Positions 47,880 to 58,851 of a stretch of DNA of 64,000 nucleotides are shown here, piece after piece. This stretch comes from Meconema thalassinum. Lineage: Eukaryota; Arthropoda; Insecta; Orthoptera; Tettigoniidae. The notes under the pieces are model-generated. The model was not told the DNA's origin. It was given only the letters and a program-made list of their open reading frames with translations, and ran no database searches. A program made the translations under genes and the position numbers. Every line of letters begins with the position of its first letter. The stretch's first letter is position 1. The DNA lies in the NCBI GenBank assembly GCA_946902985.2, contig OX336389.2:170200704-170264703 (forward strand), given 5' to 3'.

Positions 47880-48119
47880 CGATAACTTGGTAATCCAATG
47901 TTATTCGAACACTCCACAAATTGCGGTGCCAATTCTACTGCAATAACTTGGTAATCCAATGTTATTCAAGTATTCCGAACTTCGATTGTGCCAATTCTAC
48001 TGGCGTTCAACCTGGTAATCCAGTTTTGTCAATCGAACCCCACGTTTTAGGGTTGCCAATCCTACTTGGTAATCCAGTTTTGTAGAACAAGCCCCACACG
48101 TTGATTGCGCCAATCCTAC
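47880..48119 (-). repeat. Iterated leader after the 5' LTR (four units)
   Basis: On the minus strand four units start with GTAGRATTGGC and end with GGATTACCA, against three units in the composite leaders. The first reads GTAGGATTGGCGCAATC next to the LTR, the expected primer-binding position. Confidence 0.65.
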
Positions 48120-50495
48120 TGTACCCGATAACCCGGATAGTAGGCTGTCAGATATCCGCCCCCTCAATCGGATTGCCAATAATCAAACGCGCCGGCACAG
48201 CTACATCAATGAAAATGGCACTGACAGATACTATCGAGATTAGAGCACAATAGTTAACAAGAAATTATTGTGGAACACACCAAAATATACGGGGGTTCAT
48301 ACTTACCTTTACTTACCTCTTAAATTTATCTCGGGGACTGGGTTGTCAACTGGATCACTTGAAGTATGCCCACACAATAACCTCCACCATGATATTTAAA
48401 ATGAACCATAACGAAGACGAGAAACTTTAAACTGCACAATAATTTATTTCACAAAAAGAATGAATTTAACAAAATAAAACAACAAAATCCACGTGGCAAT
48501 CAGAAGTCATCGACCACATAACCATGTCCTCCTGTCGGACTTGTATACTCTACATACAATGTTTCAGCTTTCTCAAGCTCAAAATAACGTAAAAATAATA
48601 ATGCACTTGGAATGGAAACGGGATTTGGGACGAGACACATATAGCAATTGTTTTGCGTGTTTATACACTTCAAATTTTATTTATAGCCACAAGGCTATTG
48701 TGGAAACGTCCTTGGCCTCTGTCATACAGTTGTCCGGGCCAGCTGCAATGCACCTGCATCGTCAAAGTGGACTCACCTGTCTGGTCCGCGTTAGCATATG
48801 CTTGTTACATCAGAGCTTAGCTCTCCCTTTCAAAACACGTAAATGTCCACATCTCAACTGAAATATTATCACGCAAATCTTTTAAATGCTCCATTCAAAC
48901 ACCGGTGGAATACTCTAACAATCCCAAATCATGTTTAATTGTTCAAGCCACTTGCTTAATTAGCGTTGTTTAGAGTATAAAAACAAAACTCCAAATGTTT
49001 ATAACAAAAGTTCATTAATTATTTATAACAATTATAATTGTTTATAACAATGTCAAATGACAATTGAAAAATATATATTCGCCACTCTCAATCCCTTTCA
49101 TTTCAAATTATTATCAAAGATATTTACAAAATTATTTACAATATTAAATATTGTTTATATTATTTATACAAGAAATACATTAAACCACACGTTTATCCGG
49201 TTGATAATTACTTAAATCGTGGTAATATAATCGACCAATGAAGATTAGTTACATTTTAAAGTTCATATTCAGGTTTAATAAGGTTTTAATAATTATTATT
49301 ATTAGTGATGGTAACCTCCATTCAAAATCGTTATCTCAAATTATTTAACACTCTTGTTAATTTTAACAGTATCTTCATATGAATAACTTTCAAAGAACCA
49401 GGACAATACATTCAGCGGAAAAATACTTCGCTTCAAAATGCACAAAATTGCATAAAATAGGCCCAGAATTCCTCATATATTTCAACATATATGGCATAAG
49501 AACCTTCCGCAGTACATACAAAAATCCTCCACTTACAACTTCTTCAACATCAATAATTACTGTGGGAATCTGCTTCACTTATTCAAAGGCATTATTCATC
49601 AGCGACTTTCACATGTCCACTGAACTAACGATTATACATCCATTGTTCCTCTTTAAAAATTCTTATATTCATCAATTGTAATAATGACTGTTATTATTTA
49701 ACCTTCGTGGGTTTCATTCATGAATCGATATGAAGTAAAAATTTGCCAATCACAAATAAATTTAATAGCAAATACGATTAGACACTCCTCCCTGGTCTAT
49801 CAAAATTGAGATTAATAACTTCAAAGTAACGCAGTATAAAAATACTATCTTCAATCAAAGTTCATCTAAACTGCATAAATAGTCGAATAGAATACAATTA
49901 GACTGTGGAATGCAAACATTATTGTTCCAATCTATAATTGAGAAAAACTCCTATCAAATGTTCATTACTTTAGTGTATTCAATAATTCGTAGTCAAAGTT
50001 CCTATTTCATAAAATTGTCTGTAATGCAACGGTAATTATAACTGACGATAAATGTCTATGTTGCAATCATGTTCATAAAACGACTAGTATTTCCAAGATC
50101 GTCGACAAAGATAAAGATTTTAACGCTCTAAAATCTTTTAATTATTCTTCTTTCTTGAGGATGACAGAAAATTGGTCAAAGTAATTTACTGAATAGAATT
50201 ACTTTAATAAAGTGACACGCTGTCTGAATTCAAATCTTCCATAGAAAATCATTAACTTTACAGTCAAATCGTGACTTCAAAAATATGCAAATTACTGAAA
50301 GAATCTAATATATCAGTCTCAACTGATCCAAAATTATTTAAGTATGCCAATGACATAACCATGTCTTAATAAATCGTCGAAAAAGGCAGCAATCATCGAA
50401 GTGTACTGAGTACAGAAATATTAATCAAGAAAATGGGGCAAAATATAGGACACAAAAATATGGGAAAAATGGTTGCTCAGATATCGCTTCAAGAC

Positions 50496-50882
50496 TCAAA
50501 TAATACAAGAAACGTTCACGACTACCTTATCTGTTGATTGAAGTTCTAGAGGAAAGTTTTCAAAGAAAACTGCTGTTGGTTCCATTTCACCAGCGTAAAG
50601 ATGTGCTCCGACCTCGAACCTGGAATCAGCGTCCTCGGAGAATCGAACTGCTTCCTTCTCCGGAAATTGCACTGCTCCATGTATACGAAAGACATCCTTC
50701 TGGCAAAATTCTTCTTTGTGAGCCGGGTCCACCCTGGCCTCTCTTGAAAATTCCCTGAAGTTCTGGTCGTAATTCGCCATGAAGTTTATTGCAGTTATTT
50801 CCGCAGAAATATTCATAATGGTGGAGTATGAAAATATTTCCACTGTCATTTGATATAATTCAGCGATGGATTCACGATGCAT
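50496..50882 (-). CDS. Hypothetical U3 ORF, 128 aa (5' LTR copy)
   Basis: Identical by eye to the frame at 40233-40619. Identity of the two LTRs of one insertion is expected and gives no independent evidence for coding. Confidence 0.25.
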   Translation of the reverse strand: MHRESIAELYQMTVEIFSYSTIMNISAEITAINFMANYDQNFREFSREARVDPAHKEEFCQKDVFRIHGAVQFPEKEAVRFSEDADSRFEVGAHLYAGEMEPTAVFFENFPLELQSTDKVVVNVSCII

Positions 50883-51536
50883 GAGTGTAGTTGGATGTTC
50901 ACTACATGCTCGCTTTTGTAGAAAGACGATTAACGAAGTTCCATGCTGCTATTTCACTCCATCGATATATGTCCCAATTGCATTAAAGCCTTAGCCTTCC
51001 ATCTCAACTTCTGTTATAATCATTGAAAGCACTGCAAGATTATAATGTTCCATAGTGGAATGTATCGTTGTATTACCAAACGTATTCTCCAATATCACTG
51101 TTGTAATCCACGTGTCAGCCGTAGTGTATAATGTGGAAATTTTAAAAGTGTTTCTCATGTGGCGAGAAAATCACTTTTGTTGGCAGCCTTAAAGTGCCAA
51201 TATCTTTTGAAGTATAACTGTGAAATTGTTCAAATCTTCTACACACCTCAATGTTGTACTGCCCAATTGAATTATAATAAAGGCTGAAGTTAACTCTTTA
51301 TATCTTATCAGGTGGAAACGTTAATGTGAGCGTTTCAACTTCACCTAGTTTCGAGCAGCGTAAAATGGAACTGCTCCGTGTTCGTTCGATGCGCCGGGCT
51401 TTTACCATGCACGCTAAAGACGACTTACTTCACTGAATCACTTGAAAACGACTATAAATCACCAGAAATATATATGCGATCTGACATATGAGATCTGAGA
51501 GCTCCTCTCTGCTGTGCACGACCTTTTATTAACTTC

Positions 51537-51866
51537 TTAAGGGGCGTATCCATCCCTTCCATAGCCTGTTGCTCCGTCATCGCTGAAAGTTCTAACTTTG
51601 GCTATACTTGACGGATTTTCAAATTTCAAAAACTCAAAATTAATTTCTTCAAAATTCCAAATCAATGCCATAACTGAAAATAGATTTCCACAATTCTGCA
51701 TTCCAAAAGTAATTAAATATGATAGTTTCAGTAATCTCCGTCTTCTTTCCAAACTATCGTTCATTGGTTCGAGCCTTTCCTCCAATAGCGTAACTTCTTC
51801 CTTAGCACAATACCTTGTTTCCTGCGACTGCGTCGTAAATCTCAGATCTTTCTCGAACAAAATCAT
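51537..51866 (-). CDS. Hypothetical U3 ORF, 109 aa (5' LTR copy)
   Basis: Differs from 41274-41603 by one visible residue (QETRY versus QETRS). No recognised domain. Confidence 0.27.
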   Translation of the reverse strand: MILFEKDLRFTTQSQETRYCAKEEVTLLEERLEPMNDSLERRRRLLKLSYLITFGMQNCGNLFSVMALIWNFEEINFEFLKFENPSSIAKVRTFSDDGATGYGRDGYAP

Positions 51867-52028
51867 GATGTCACCGAGAATCTCAGCTCAACCAGCCTGC
51901 TTGCCTCAAGTCTGCGTCATCCGTGCCTACGTCATGAGTTTCCACGTCACAACTATGACATCCATAACTTTACTCATATTTTCCAATACAGCCACCGTGG
52001 TCTCAATATAATTCAATTTACGGGGGCA

Positions 52029-52308
52029 GTACCTTCTTCAAGGCCACGGCCGCCTCCTTCCCTCTTCCTTGCCTATCCCTCCTGACCATCCCTTACCTCC
52101 CTCATGAGGCCCCTGTTCGCTTTGCAGGTGTGGCCACCTGGGCGATGTGCCAAACACACCTCACCAGTTGTATTCACTCCGATTAGATGTTCCCAGCTCT
52201 AGGACACTGCCCGTAGAGGCGGTAGTGGTGAGTTCCCTCGCTGAGTCCGTTGGTTCCACCAACCTGGAGGGTAAACGACTAAGAAAATAAAAGAAGAAAA
52301 GAAGAATT
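52029..52308 (+). mobile_element. Right part of target SINE after the full-length element
   Basis: Starts GTACCTTCTTCAAGGCC and ends in the purine-rich tail, completing the SINE begun at 37625. Confidence 0.87.
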
Positions 52309-53712
52309 ACCGTATTTATTGTGGAGTGAACATATCAATGTGCTATCAGGTTGTATTATTTTACACGAATAGGATGAATATTAATGGTTTCCGACTCAGA
52401 GAATGGACAGCACAAAGTCGGATGGATACAATAAAATAATTTAAAAATAAATAAAATAGTGGTCACTATGGTGGCTTGAACCCACGACATAACTGTTACG
52501 GAGCTACTGCCTTACCCCTCCCACACTTTTCCAGTATATCAGCTAGTTCACAGGTAGCTTACGTAACTGAATACGAATGCAATTGTTGAAGGTCGAATGA
52601 TTTCAGCCTTCAGGTCAATCTTCAAGACCGGCAGGAATGCATTCAAGAGTGCCTGGCATGTTTTCAACTTACAGTTACGTATCTTAATGACTGATTTGTA
52701 TTCTAATAATGCCCATCAACAGCAGATACCACCCACAATTGACAACCGTCCACCATCTTTGATTGCTTGGAGCTCGCCCTGCTGAGCCAATCAAACAGGA
52801 GGTACACATGCGAGAAACGTTCCTCAAGCCTGTACCGAAACTGCGGCTACATCCAACCTTAACGTTACAGCCTGTACCGTTCCTTCTCTGAGGGTCAATG
52901 CTGGCGGTACGAAGTTACAACCTCTACCATCTCTTGTAGCGTTACGTAAAATCCAGCATTGATAACGCTCATTTCGTTGTTCTTCGTACCGACAACATTA
53001 TTATTATTATTATTATTATTATTATCATTATTATCTTAGGTGTGTGTGGAATTAGTGTGTTAACCAGTGACATTGTGTTGGCTGTGGTAATGTGCGTATT
53101 TGTAATTTTGGCTAGGTTTGGGAAGGAAATGATCGTGGCCTTCACTTAGGTACCATCCGGGCATTTGTCTGGCTTTGAAGTAGGGAACCACGCCATTCCA
53201 CATCCAGCATAGCTAGGTAGGAATCTAACCTATCTCTTCCAAACTATCCTCTCGTGGCTTAGTCTAGTGTTTAGCGCCGATGACCTCGTACTTCCTCCCC
53301 TTTCAACCCCAATAACTAACTAACTAACTAACTAACTGACTAGGCTTAGTGTACAGTTTCTAGCGCTGAGGCTAGAAATATCTTTGCAGGAAGAAATGGG
53401 GATCGAACCCAGGTCCTTTAAAAGAGGAGTCACATTGCACACTCATCTCATGGAAGGTGGCTTTGTGTAATTTTATTTCAGAATTATTTCCGGATTACAC
53501 AAGTTGTGAAAGACACACGTCCACTTCCAAACTGAGCGTACACAACTGCTTTGATTCCTTGTTGTGCATTATTTTCTTTCTCTCAACTATCTTGGACATT
53601 TTGAGTTACGTAACAGTCTTCAATATAATATCCAAATTGTATCGTACTAAAAATCTGACACACTTGAGTGATGAATTACAATAGGTGTAATATAAAATTA
53701 TTTGTTTCGTTT
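52309..53712. repeat. Body of repeat unit 5
   Basis: Same order of landmarks, with (ATT)n at 52996-53035, a reverse core relic with GGTACC at 53149-53154 and a reverse B-box near 53400. It shares variants with unit 2 (GAACATATCAATGTGC). Confidence 0.75.
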
Positions 53713-54196
53713 ATTCCTTTTTTTTCTACCCTCCATTTAGGCTTTTCCCACGGACTCAGCGAATGATCCCGCCTTTACTGCCTCTACGTGCAGTGTCCTG
53801 GATCTTGACATCCCATTATGGGATACAACTGGGGAGGGAGGCTGGACTAGCGCCTCGGCCAGGTGGCCTCACCTGCAAAGCGAATAGTGGGCAACATGAG
53901 GGACGGGACAGGATGGGAAGAATGGGAGGGATAGACATGGAACGGGGAAGGAGGCGGCCGTGGCCTGACGTTAGATACCATCCCGACATTAGCCCGAAGA
54001 CGAAGTGGGAAACCGCGGAAAACCACTTCGGGGATGGCTGAGGTGGGAATCAAACAACCTCGAATCATTTGGACCACCCGAGGCTGAGCAGACCCTGTTC
54101 CAATCATACCGCTTTTCAAATTACGTAGCAGACCCAGAAATCGGACCTTGGGCCTCTGGGGTGGCAGCTAAGCATGCTGCCCACTACACAACGGAG
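53713..54196 (-). mobile_element. tRNA-derived SINE, reverse (unit 5), right end of the array
   Basis: Counterpart of the other reverse SINEs, with TAGATACCATCC at the target. It stops abruptly at ACACAACGGAG, where the GTAC/GTTAC-rich repeat begins. Confidence 0.82.
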
Positions 54197-54880
54197 CAGG
54201 GACCCGGATCAGAACTGAAATGCGTTACGTAACGCTGTGTTCCACGTTACGTTACGTATGCCATACCGCGGCCCCGAGCTGGCTTGCGGTATCGCTCCGG
54301 AACTGTAACTTGGAACTCAGTACGAGCATGTGGAACGTTACAGCGCTGGAACGGTACAGTCGGAACTCGACTCCCAACTGTACCGAGCATCAAGGTACGT
54401 GTTAGCGGAACGTTACGTATGGAATGGTACATGACTGGAACTATTCCTCAGCGTTACCAGTTGGAAAGTTACTCTGCGTACCGTTCTTGGTAATCGAAAT
54501 AGAGTAACGTTTCCACCAGTACCCGGTTAGACTGTGTACCGTTCCAGGTTATACCAACCAGCCACCCGGTATCTATGCGTAACGTTCCAGGTTCTCAAGT
54601 TCCAAAGGAAAGTGGAACGGTACAGAGCCTGTAACAGTACAGCAGCATTTCCCAAAATGTATGTAGGCCTACAGACTATTACAGGACTGTTACCGGTACT
54701 ACTGTCCATTAGCTATTAAAACCATTACGGCTATTACACCGAATTTTTACGTAGACTATTACGGCTATTACACAGTCAACTTAGTTACCACGGCAATTGT
54801 AACACTGCGTTTATTACACTGTTACGCTGGTTGTTACAACTGTCACATAATAGCCTAATTACACAACAACTACATCAATT
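54197..54880. repeat. GTAC/GTTAC-rich repeat, candidate DNA-transposon relic (copy A)
   Basis: Opens CAGGGACCCGGATCAGAACTG, a hAT-like type of end, and is packed with GGAACGTTAC, GGTACAGTCGG and GTTACGTA-like phrases. The first 220 bp or so align with 57782-57975. After 54720 the same flavour continues as CGGCTATTACAC repeats. No matching inverted end and no transposase are visible, so the class is only a guess. Confidence 0.4.
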
Positions 54881-55394
54881 ACATACATGTTATCTAATCT
54901 AGGGGCATTTCTTTCATGATATCGAAATACTCAATCTAGCCTAAGGATATTTTTCAGTATCCACTGTCCTACCTAGAACCCTGATGAAAAGATCCTTTTT
55001 TCTGCGTCAACAACTATCCCAGTTTGAACGATGCCATATGCAATTCCAGGCAAATTATTTATTCAAACATAGGATAATTACTTCATGAAATATCAATAAA
55101 AATAAAAATAAAAATAAAAATACTGATTTCAGTCTGAGTGCGTGCCGCATCAGACAGGGCAAGGCACCTTGCTCGTTTCGATCGCGGTCATACTGTAGCC
55201 TACGTTAGAAATATGTTTCCTAAAAACAATACGATGGATCCCATTGATTCAAAATATTTATTGTTGATCCATATAGAGGTTTGGAACATAGGTTATTGTT
55301 CATCGGTCCATGTAGTTGAGGTTTTTATGGAATTTGTCTGATAGGTCTAAACTTTGTTATTGTGATGTCTGTAGTAACGTTTGTATTTGTAATG
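54881..55394. other. Unassigned AT-rich stretch with (AAAAT)n
   Basis: I see no gene, no SINE box and no alignment to the rest of the window. (AAAAT)n at 55095-55122 could be the 3' tail of an old retroposon. Short open frames near 55138 and 55316 have no recognisable product. Confidence 0.5.
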
Positions 55395-55530
55395 ATGGCA
55401 TGGCTTGGGAAGGAGTAGGACGTGGCCTTGACTTAGGAACTATCCACGCATTTTCCTGGAGTAGAAGTGGGAAACCACGGAAAACCACTCTAAGATGGCT
55501 TAGATGGGAATCCAACTCACCTTCTCGCAG
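55395..55530 (-). mobile_element. Degenerate SINE-core relic
   Basis: The segment from CATGGCTTGGGAAGG to GGGAATCCAACTCACC resembles the reversed SINE core (AGTGGGAAACCACGGAAAACC). It is diverged and lacks recognisable ends. Confidence 0.5.
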
Positions 55531-55566
55531 TGTTGCCATATAAGGCAGAGTGTAACCTACACACCA

Positions 55567-55653
55567 AACTTTAGGTCCTTTGTGACCAATAATAGTATTT
55601 CTTTTCTAAATTAAACCTCCCGTTCTTGCTATTCGTTTACTTGTTAGCCTATT
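55567..55653. repeat. 87-bp segment repeated at 58050-58135
   Basis: From AACTTTAGGTCCTTTGTGACC to TTGTTAGCCTAT the two copies are nearly identical. Here the sequence continues TTTCATTTAG; at 58136 it is interrupted by an LTR. This copy therefore gives the flank before the second gypsy insertion. Confidence 0.8.
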
Positions 55654-55779
55654 TTCATTTAGTAGTGATAGAAGCCATTTTTCAGTGATGCTTAATTCTA
55701 ATAATGAAAGCTATTCAGTCGTGTTGACCGACTGAAAAGCTTCCTTTATTATTTACATTTATGAAAGATAGACCTATGA

Positions 55780-56775
55780 CATCACATATAGTCCGTGTGT
55801 GTGTACGTATGTGTGTGTTTGCATGTGTCCGTCGCCTCGCTCCCCTCCCTAATAAAATCTAAACTGCTGGAGCGATTTCAACGAAACTTGGTAAGGTCAT
55901 AGTACTATTTTGTCCAACACCAACTGTGCTCTTCAAATTTTATTACATCTCACCAATCCAACATGGCAACTGTGCGAAATATTTCACCGGCATTCCATAT
56001 CTCCGAAACTATTACAGATATCACCCTGACATTTTGTATGGTGGAAAAAAGCACTAATAGAAGTGTAACGATGGATCTCTCAAAAACCTCTTTACAAAAC
56101 GAACATGGCGGCCAAGCAAAGTTGTTGTATTTAAATAGCCTTTTCTCGCATTTAAACCAAACTAGCGCCGTCACACATGTTACAGCAAATGGTATACACC
56201 TTGTAATGCACTGACATCCTATTCAGCTCAATTGTTTACATAACATCAAGATGGCGGCTGTGCGAAATTTTAAAATTACGGTTTAATTTCTTGTGTCCTA
56301 ATCATGCGATCGAAACCAACGTTTGAACAATGAACCTACGCAATAATCATCTAATAGTACATAGCTCTATGGCCTACAAAGTATATAAAAATCCAATATG
56401 GTGGCCATCCGAAATATTTAGACGTCTTTCAATGTCAACTAATCTGTGACAGCAATCAAACTTAATTGTCCTTTTTAACAACGAGATGGCGCCAGCGTCA
56501 AATTTTAATAACTCGCTTTTAGCCAATTTCTATTTATGAAAAAAATAGGCTTATGGGATCACCTTTTATCCGTGTGTGTACGTCCGTGTGTGTGCCCCCC
56601 CCCCCCCCACTAATAAAATCTAAGTGGCTGGGTAGATTTCAATTAAATTAGGTAAGGTCATAGTACTATTCTGGCCGACCCCGACCGTGCCCAACAAATT
56701 TTATTACGTTTCAACAATCCAACATGGCGGCTGTGCGAAATATTTCACTGGCATTCTATATCTCCGAATCTCAGA
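55780..56775. repeat. Unclassified repeat with two direct copies
   Basis: The stretch from 55790 to about 56005 recurs at about 56565-56775 (shared phrases CACTAATAAAATCTAA, GGTAAGGTCATAGTACTATT, CCAACATGGC). A phrase like ATGGCGGCTGTGCGAAAT occurs at about 55963, 56249, 56397 (as a variant) and 56724. A run of 14 C lies at 56595-56608. I recognise no protein. Confidence 0.55.
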
Positions 56776-57312
56776 AGACTTCTGTTACTTAGGAAGCAAA
56801 ATAACCAGTAATGGACGGAGGAAAGAGGATATAAAAAGTAAGTTGGATCAGGCAAGGAAAGCATTTCTACAGAAAAGAGATCTGTTGGCATCGAGCGTGG
56901 GCTCTATGGAAGTGAAAATTGGACTATTTGTGCAGCAGAAAAGAGGAGATTTGAAGCGTTTGAAATTGGTGTTACAGGAGAATGATGAAGATCAGATGGG
57001 TAGATAGGGTTACAAACGAAGAGGTATTAAGACGAGTGGGAGAGGATAGTTTTTTCTGGCGACTGCTAATGAAGAGAAGAGATAGGTTGGTAGGACACTT
57101 ACTAAGACACCCAGGAATAGCAAACTTAGTTATGGAAGGAAGGGTCGAGGACAAGAACTGTAGGGGTAGACCGAGATTATAATATGTTAAACAGTTTGCC
57201 TCGAATGTAGGGTGTGGTAGCTATGTTGAGATGAAACGCCTAGCTCAGGACAGGGAGGCATGGAGAGCTGGATAAAACCAGTCAAAAGACTGAAAACTCA
57301 AACAACAACATC
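56776..57312 (+). pseudogene. 5'-truncated non-LTR retrotransposon, 3' end of ORF2
   Basis: Frames interrupted by indels encode the C-terminal part of a LINE reverse transcriptase: CYLGSKITSNGR..EDIKSKLDQA, then ALYGSENWTI and EKRRFEAFE in another frame, then RWVDRVTNEEVLRRVGED and a C-terminal MKRRDRLVGHLLRHPG..GRPRL, followed by YVEMKRLAQDREAW. A hairpin CAGTCAAAAGACTG (57279-57292) and a CAA-rich 3' end close it. The order fits insect non-LTR elements; I cannot assign the clade. It is a dead, 5'-truncated copy. Confidence 0.85.
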
Positions 57313-57781
57313 AGCCGATATGAATGAATTGATAAATATCAAAGACACAAGATAAATGTATAGCGTAACACTAAAAAGTCCCTTGGTATTAAACCTTATA
57401 TGGTGCACCATAAAGAAGGATGGAAAATTGAACGCCTAAATCAACATACCGTAACATGCTGTATGAAAATATGATAAAATAATCATTTGCAACAAATTTC
57501 AAACACATATTAAAACTCTAAAAATGCCTGATTTTCCTACAGATCACTGCCAGTGGAAGAACGTGGCTAGTATTAAGGGACTTTTTTCAAGAAACATTGT
57601 GTGTCTGTGTGTGCATATGTATGCTCCCCCCTTTCAATTGAAACATGACATTTTGTCCAGAGGTAGTACTAGAAAAGGGCACCTCAGTGTCATGTTTATT
57701 TTGCCGCCATCTTTACCAAATCTCAATTGTGGCTACTCAATTGGTCAAAACGTAACATTAATAAACGACTAATCCAATCAT
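57313..57781. other. Unassigned stretch
   Basis: AT-rich sequence in which I find no gene, SINE boxes or match elsewhere in the window. An 82-codon frame starting near 57524 has no recognisable features. Confidence 0.5.
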
Positions 57782-58049
57782 CAGGGACCCGGAACAGAAC
57801 TGAAATGCGTTACGTACCGCTGTGTATGCCATACCGCGGCCCCAAGCTGGCTTGCGGTATCGTTCGGTAACTGTAACTCGGAACTCGGTAGGAGCAAGTG
57901 GAACGTTACAGCCCTGGAACGGTACAGTCGGAACTCGACTCCCAACTGTACCGAACATCAAGGTACGTGTTAGCGGAACGTTACGTATGGAACGGTACAG
58001 TCGGAACTCGCCTCATAAGTGTACCGAGCATCAAGGTACGTGTTAGCGG
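57782..58049. repeat. GTAC/GTTAC-rich repeat (copy B)
   Basis: Opens CAGGGACCCGGAACAGAACTG and aligns with 54197-54420. It has an internal direct duplication of about 70 bp: the stretch from AACGGTACAGTCGGAACTCG to GTGTTAGCGGAAC occurs twice, around 57917-57977 and 57990-58050. Confidence 0.6.
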
Positions 58050-58135
58050 AACTTTAGCTCCTTTGTGACCAATAATAGTATTTCTTTTCTAAATTAAAAC
58101 TCCCGTTCTTGCTTTTCGTTTACTTGTTAGCCTAT
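58050..58135. repeat. Second copy of the 87-bp segment, flank of the gypsy element
   Basis: Matches 55567-55653 and ends GTTAGCCTAT at the LTR boundary. A 4-6-bp duplication ending CTAT would be expected at the far end of the element, outside the window. Confidence 0.75.
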
Positions 58136-58814
58136 TGTTACGTGCCACCCCCCCCCTAGTGGCACTCTTGTTAACTGGATTACGGTGGGTAGGAAGCACA
58201 ACACCAATTACTGCTTAAAGAAATAATTAACTTTATTGTGGCCAGAAAGATACACTGCTCATCAGCAATTGCAAACAATTAGAACCTTACTCCAGTTTCC
58301 TCAAGTCTCTTCCTTGAGCGCTCTTGGCCCTTTCACTTGTCAACAAACCACAGAAGTTAAACCGTCTTAATGAGTACGGTGGCCTTGACAGGAACTACCT
58401 GCTCCTCTTCCTCATGTACACCGACCACAGTTACTTACGATAATCCGCTACCCGCTGTTTCGCTGTCCACAAGCTGGGGAAACAATATCACTGGATTTCG
58501 TAACTCGCACGGCACTTCGTCACCACACTTCTGTCGCACTCGCTCACAAACACACACCCACAGAAAACTCGGTCCCCTCGCTGTTGAATCCGCTTATATA
58601 GCAGGCTGGTGACTCAATAAATTCTAGAATCGTCCAGGACACACGGCTTCTCGACATTTCCATCACTGGTTGGGTCACGAAGATTCTGGACCATCCCTTT
58701 GTCATAGTAGCCCTGTTGCATAAGGCGCACGCAATACACTGGGGGAGAGCAGCCCAACCCTGGGGCAGTTGTGACTCATGCGGCGAGCGATGACACAAAC
58801 TCACAGCCGTAACA
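58136..58814 (-). repeat. 3' LTR of the second gypsy element (679 bp)
   Basis: On the minus strand it starts TGTTACGGCTGTG and ends GGCACGTAACA. It has a TATATAA motif (58594-58600) and AATAAA (58232-58237), both on the minus strand and in the expected order for U3 and R. A run of C lies near its end (58150-58160). Confidence 0.88.
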
Positions 58815-58827
58815 CCACCCCCTTCCT
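58815..58827 (-). other. Polypurine tract of the second gypsy element
   Basis: The minus strand reads AGGAAGGGGGTGG directly before the LTR TG. Confidence 0.8.
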
Positions 58828-58851
58828 AAAAAGGCTGATCGTCCCGATCAA

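Larger units (their letters stand above)
37857..52028 (-). mobile_element. Full-length but inactivated Ty3/gypsy element of the GTAC family (14.2 kb)
   Basis: LTRs at 37857-41765 and 48120-52028 are both 3909 bp and nearly identical, which points to recent insertion. GTAC flanks both ends (37853-37856, 52029-52032). On the minus strand the order is 5' LTR, leader, gag, protease, RT, RNase H, integrase, polypurine tract, 3' LTR. Pol order with integrase last and a GPY/F-like end fits Ty3/gypsy. Gag has one nonsense codon. Pol has a deletion over the RT active site, a frameshift in a homopolymer and an in-frame stop, so this copy cannot replicate on its own. Confidence 0.93.
48120..52028 (-). 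repeat. 5' LTR of the full-length reverse element
   Basis: 3909 bp with the same ends as the left LTR. It holds the TGACG cluster, both U3 ORFs, a TATA motif (minus strand near 48678) and twin GTAAGT (minus strand near 48301-48318). Confidence 0.92.

Noticed and set aside
54197..54880. Definite hAT transposon
   Set aside because: Only one CAGGG-type end is seen; no inverted partner, 8-bp duplication or transposase, so I list it as a candidate only.
56595..56608. Run of 14 C as a functional G-quadruplex
   Set aside because: A single homopolymer of this kind is also a common assembly or slippage feature; nothing around it supports a role.
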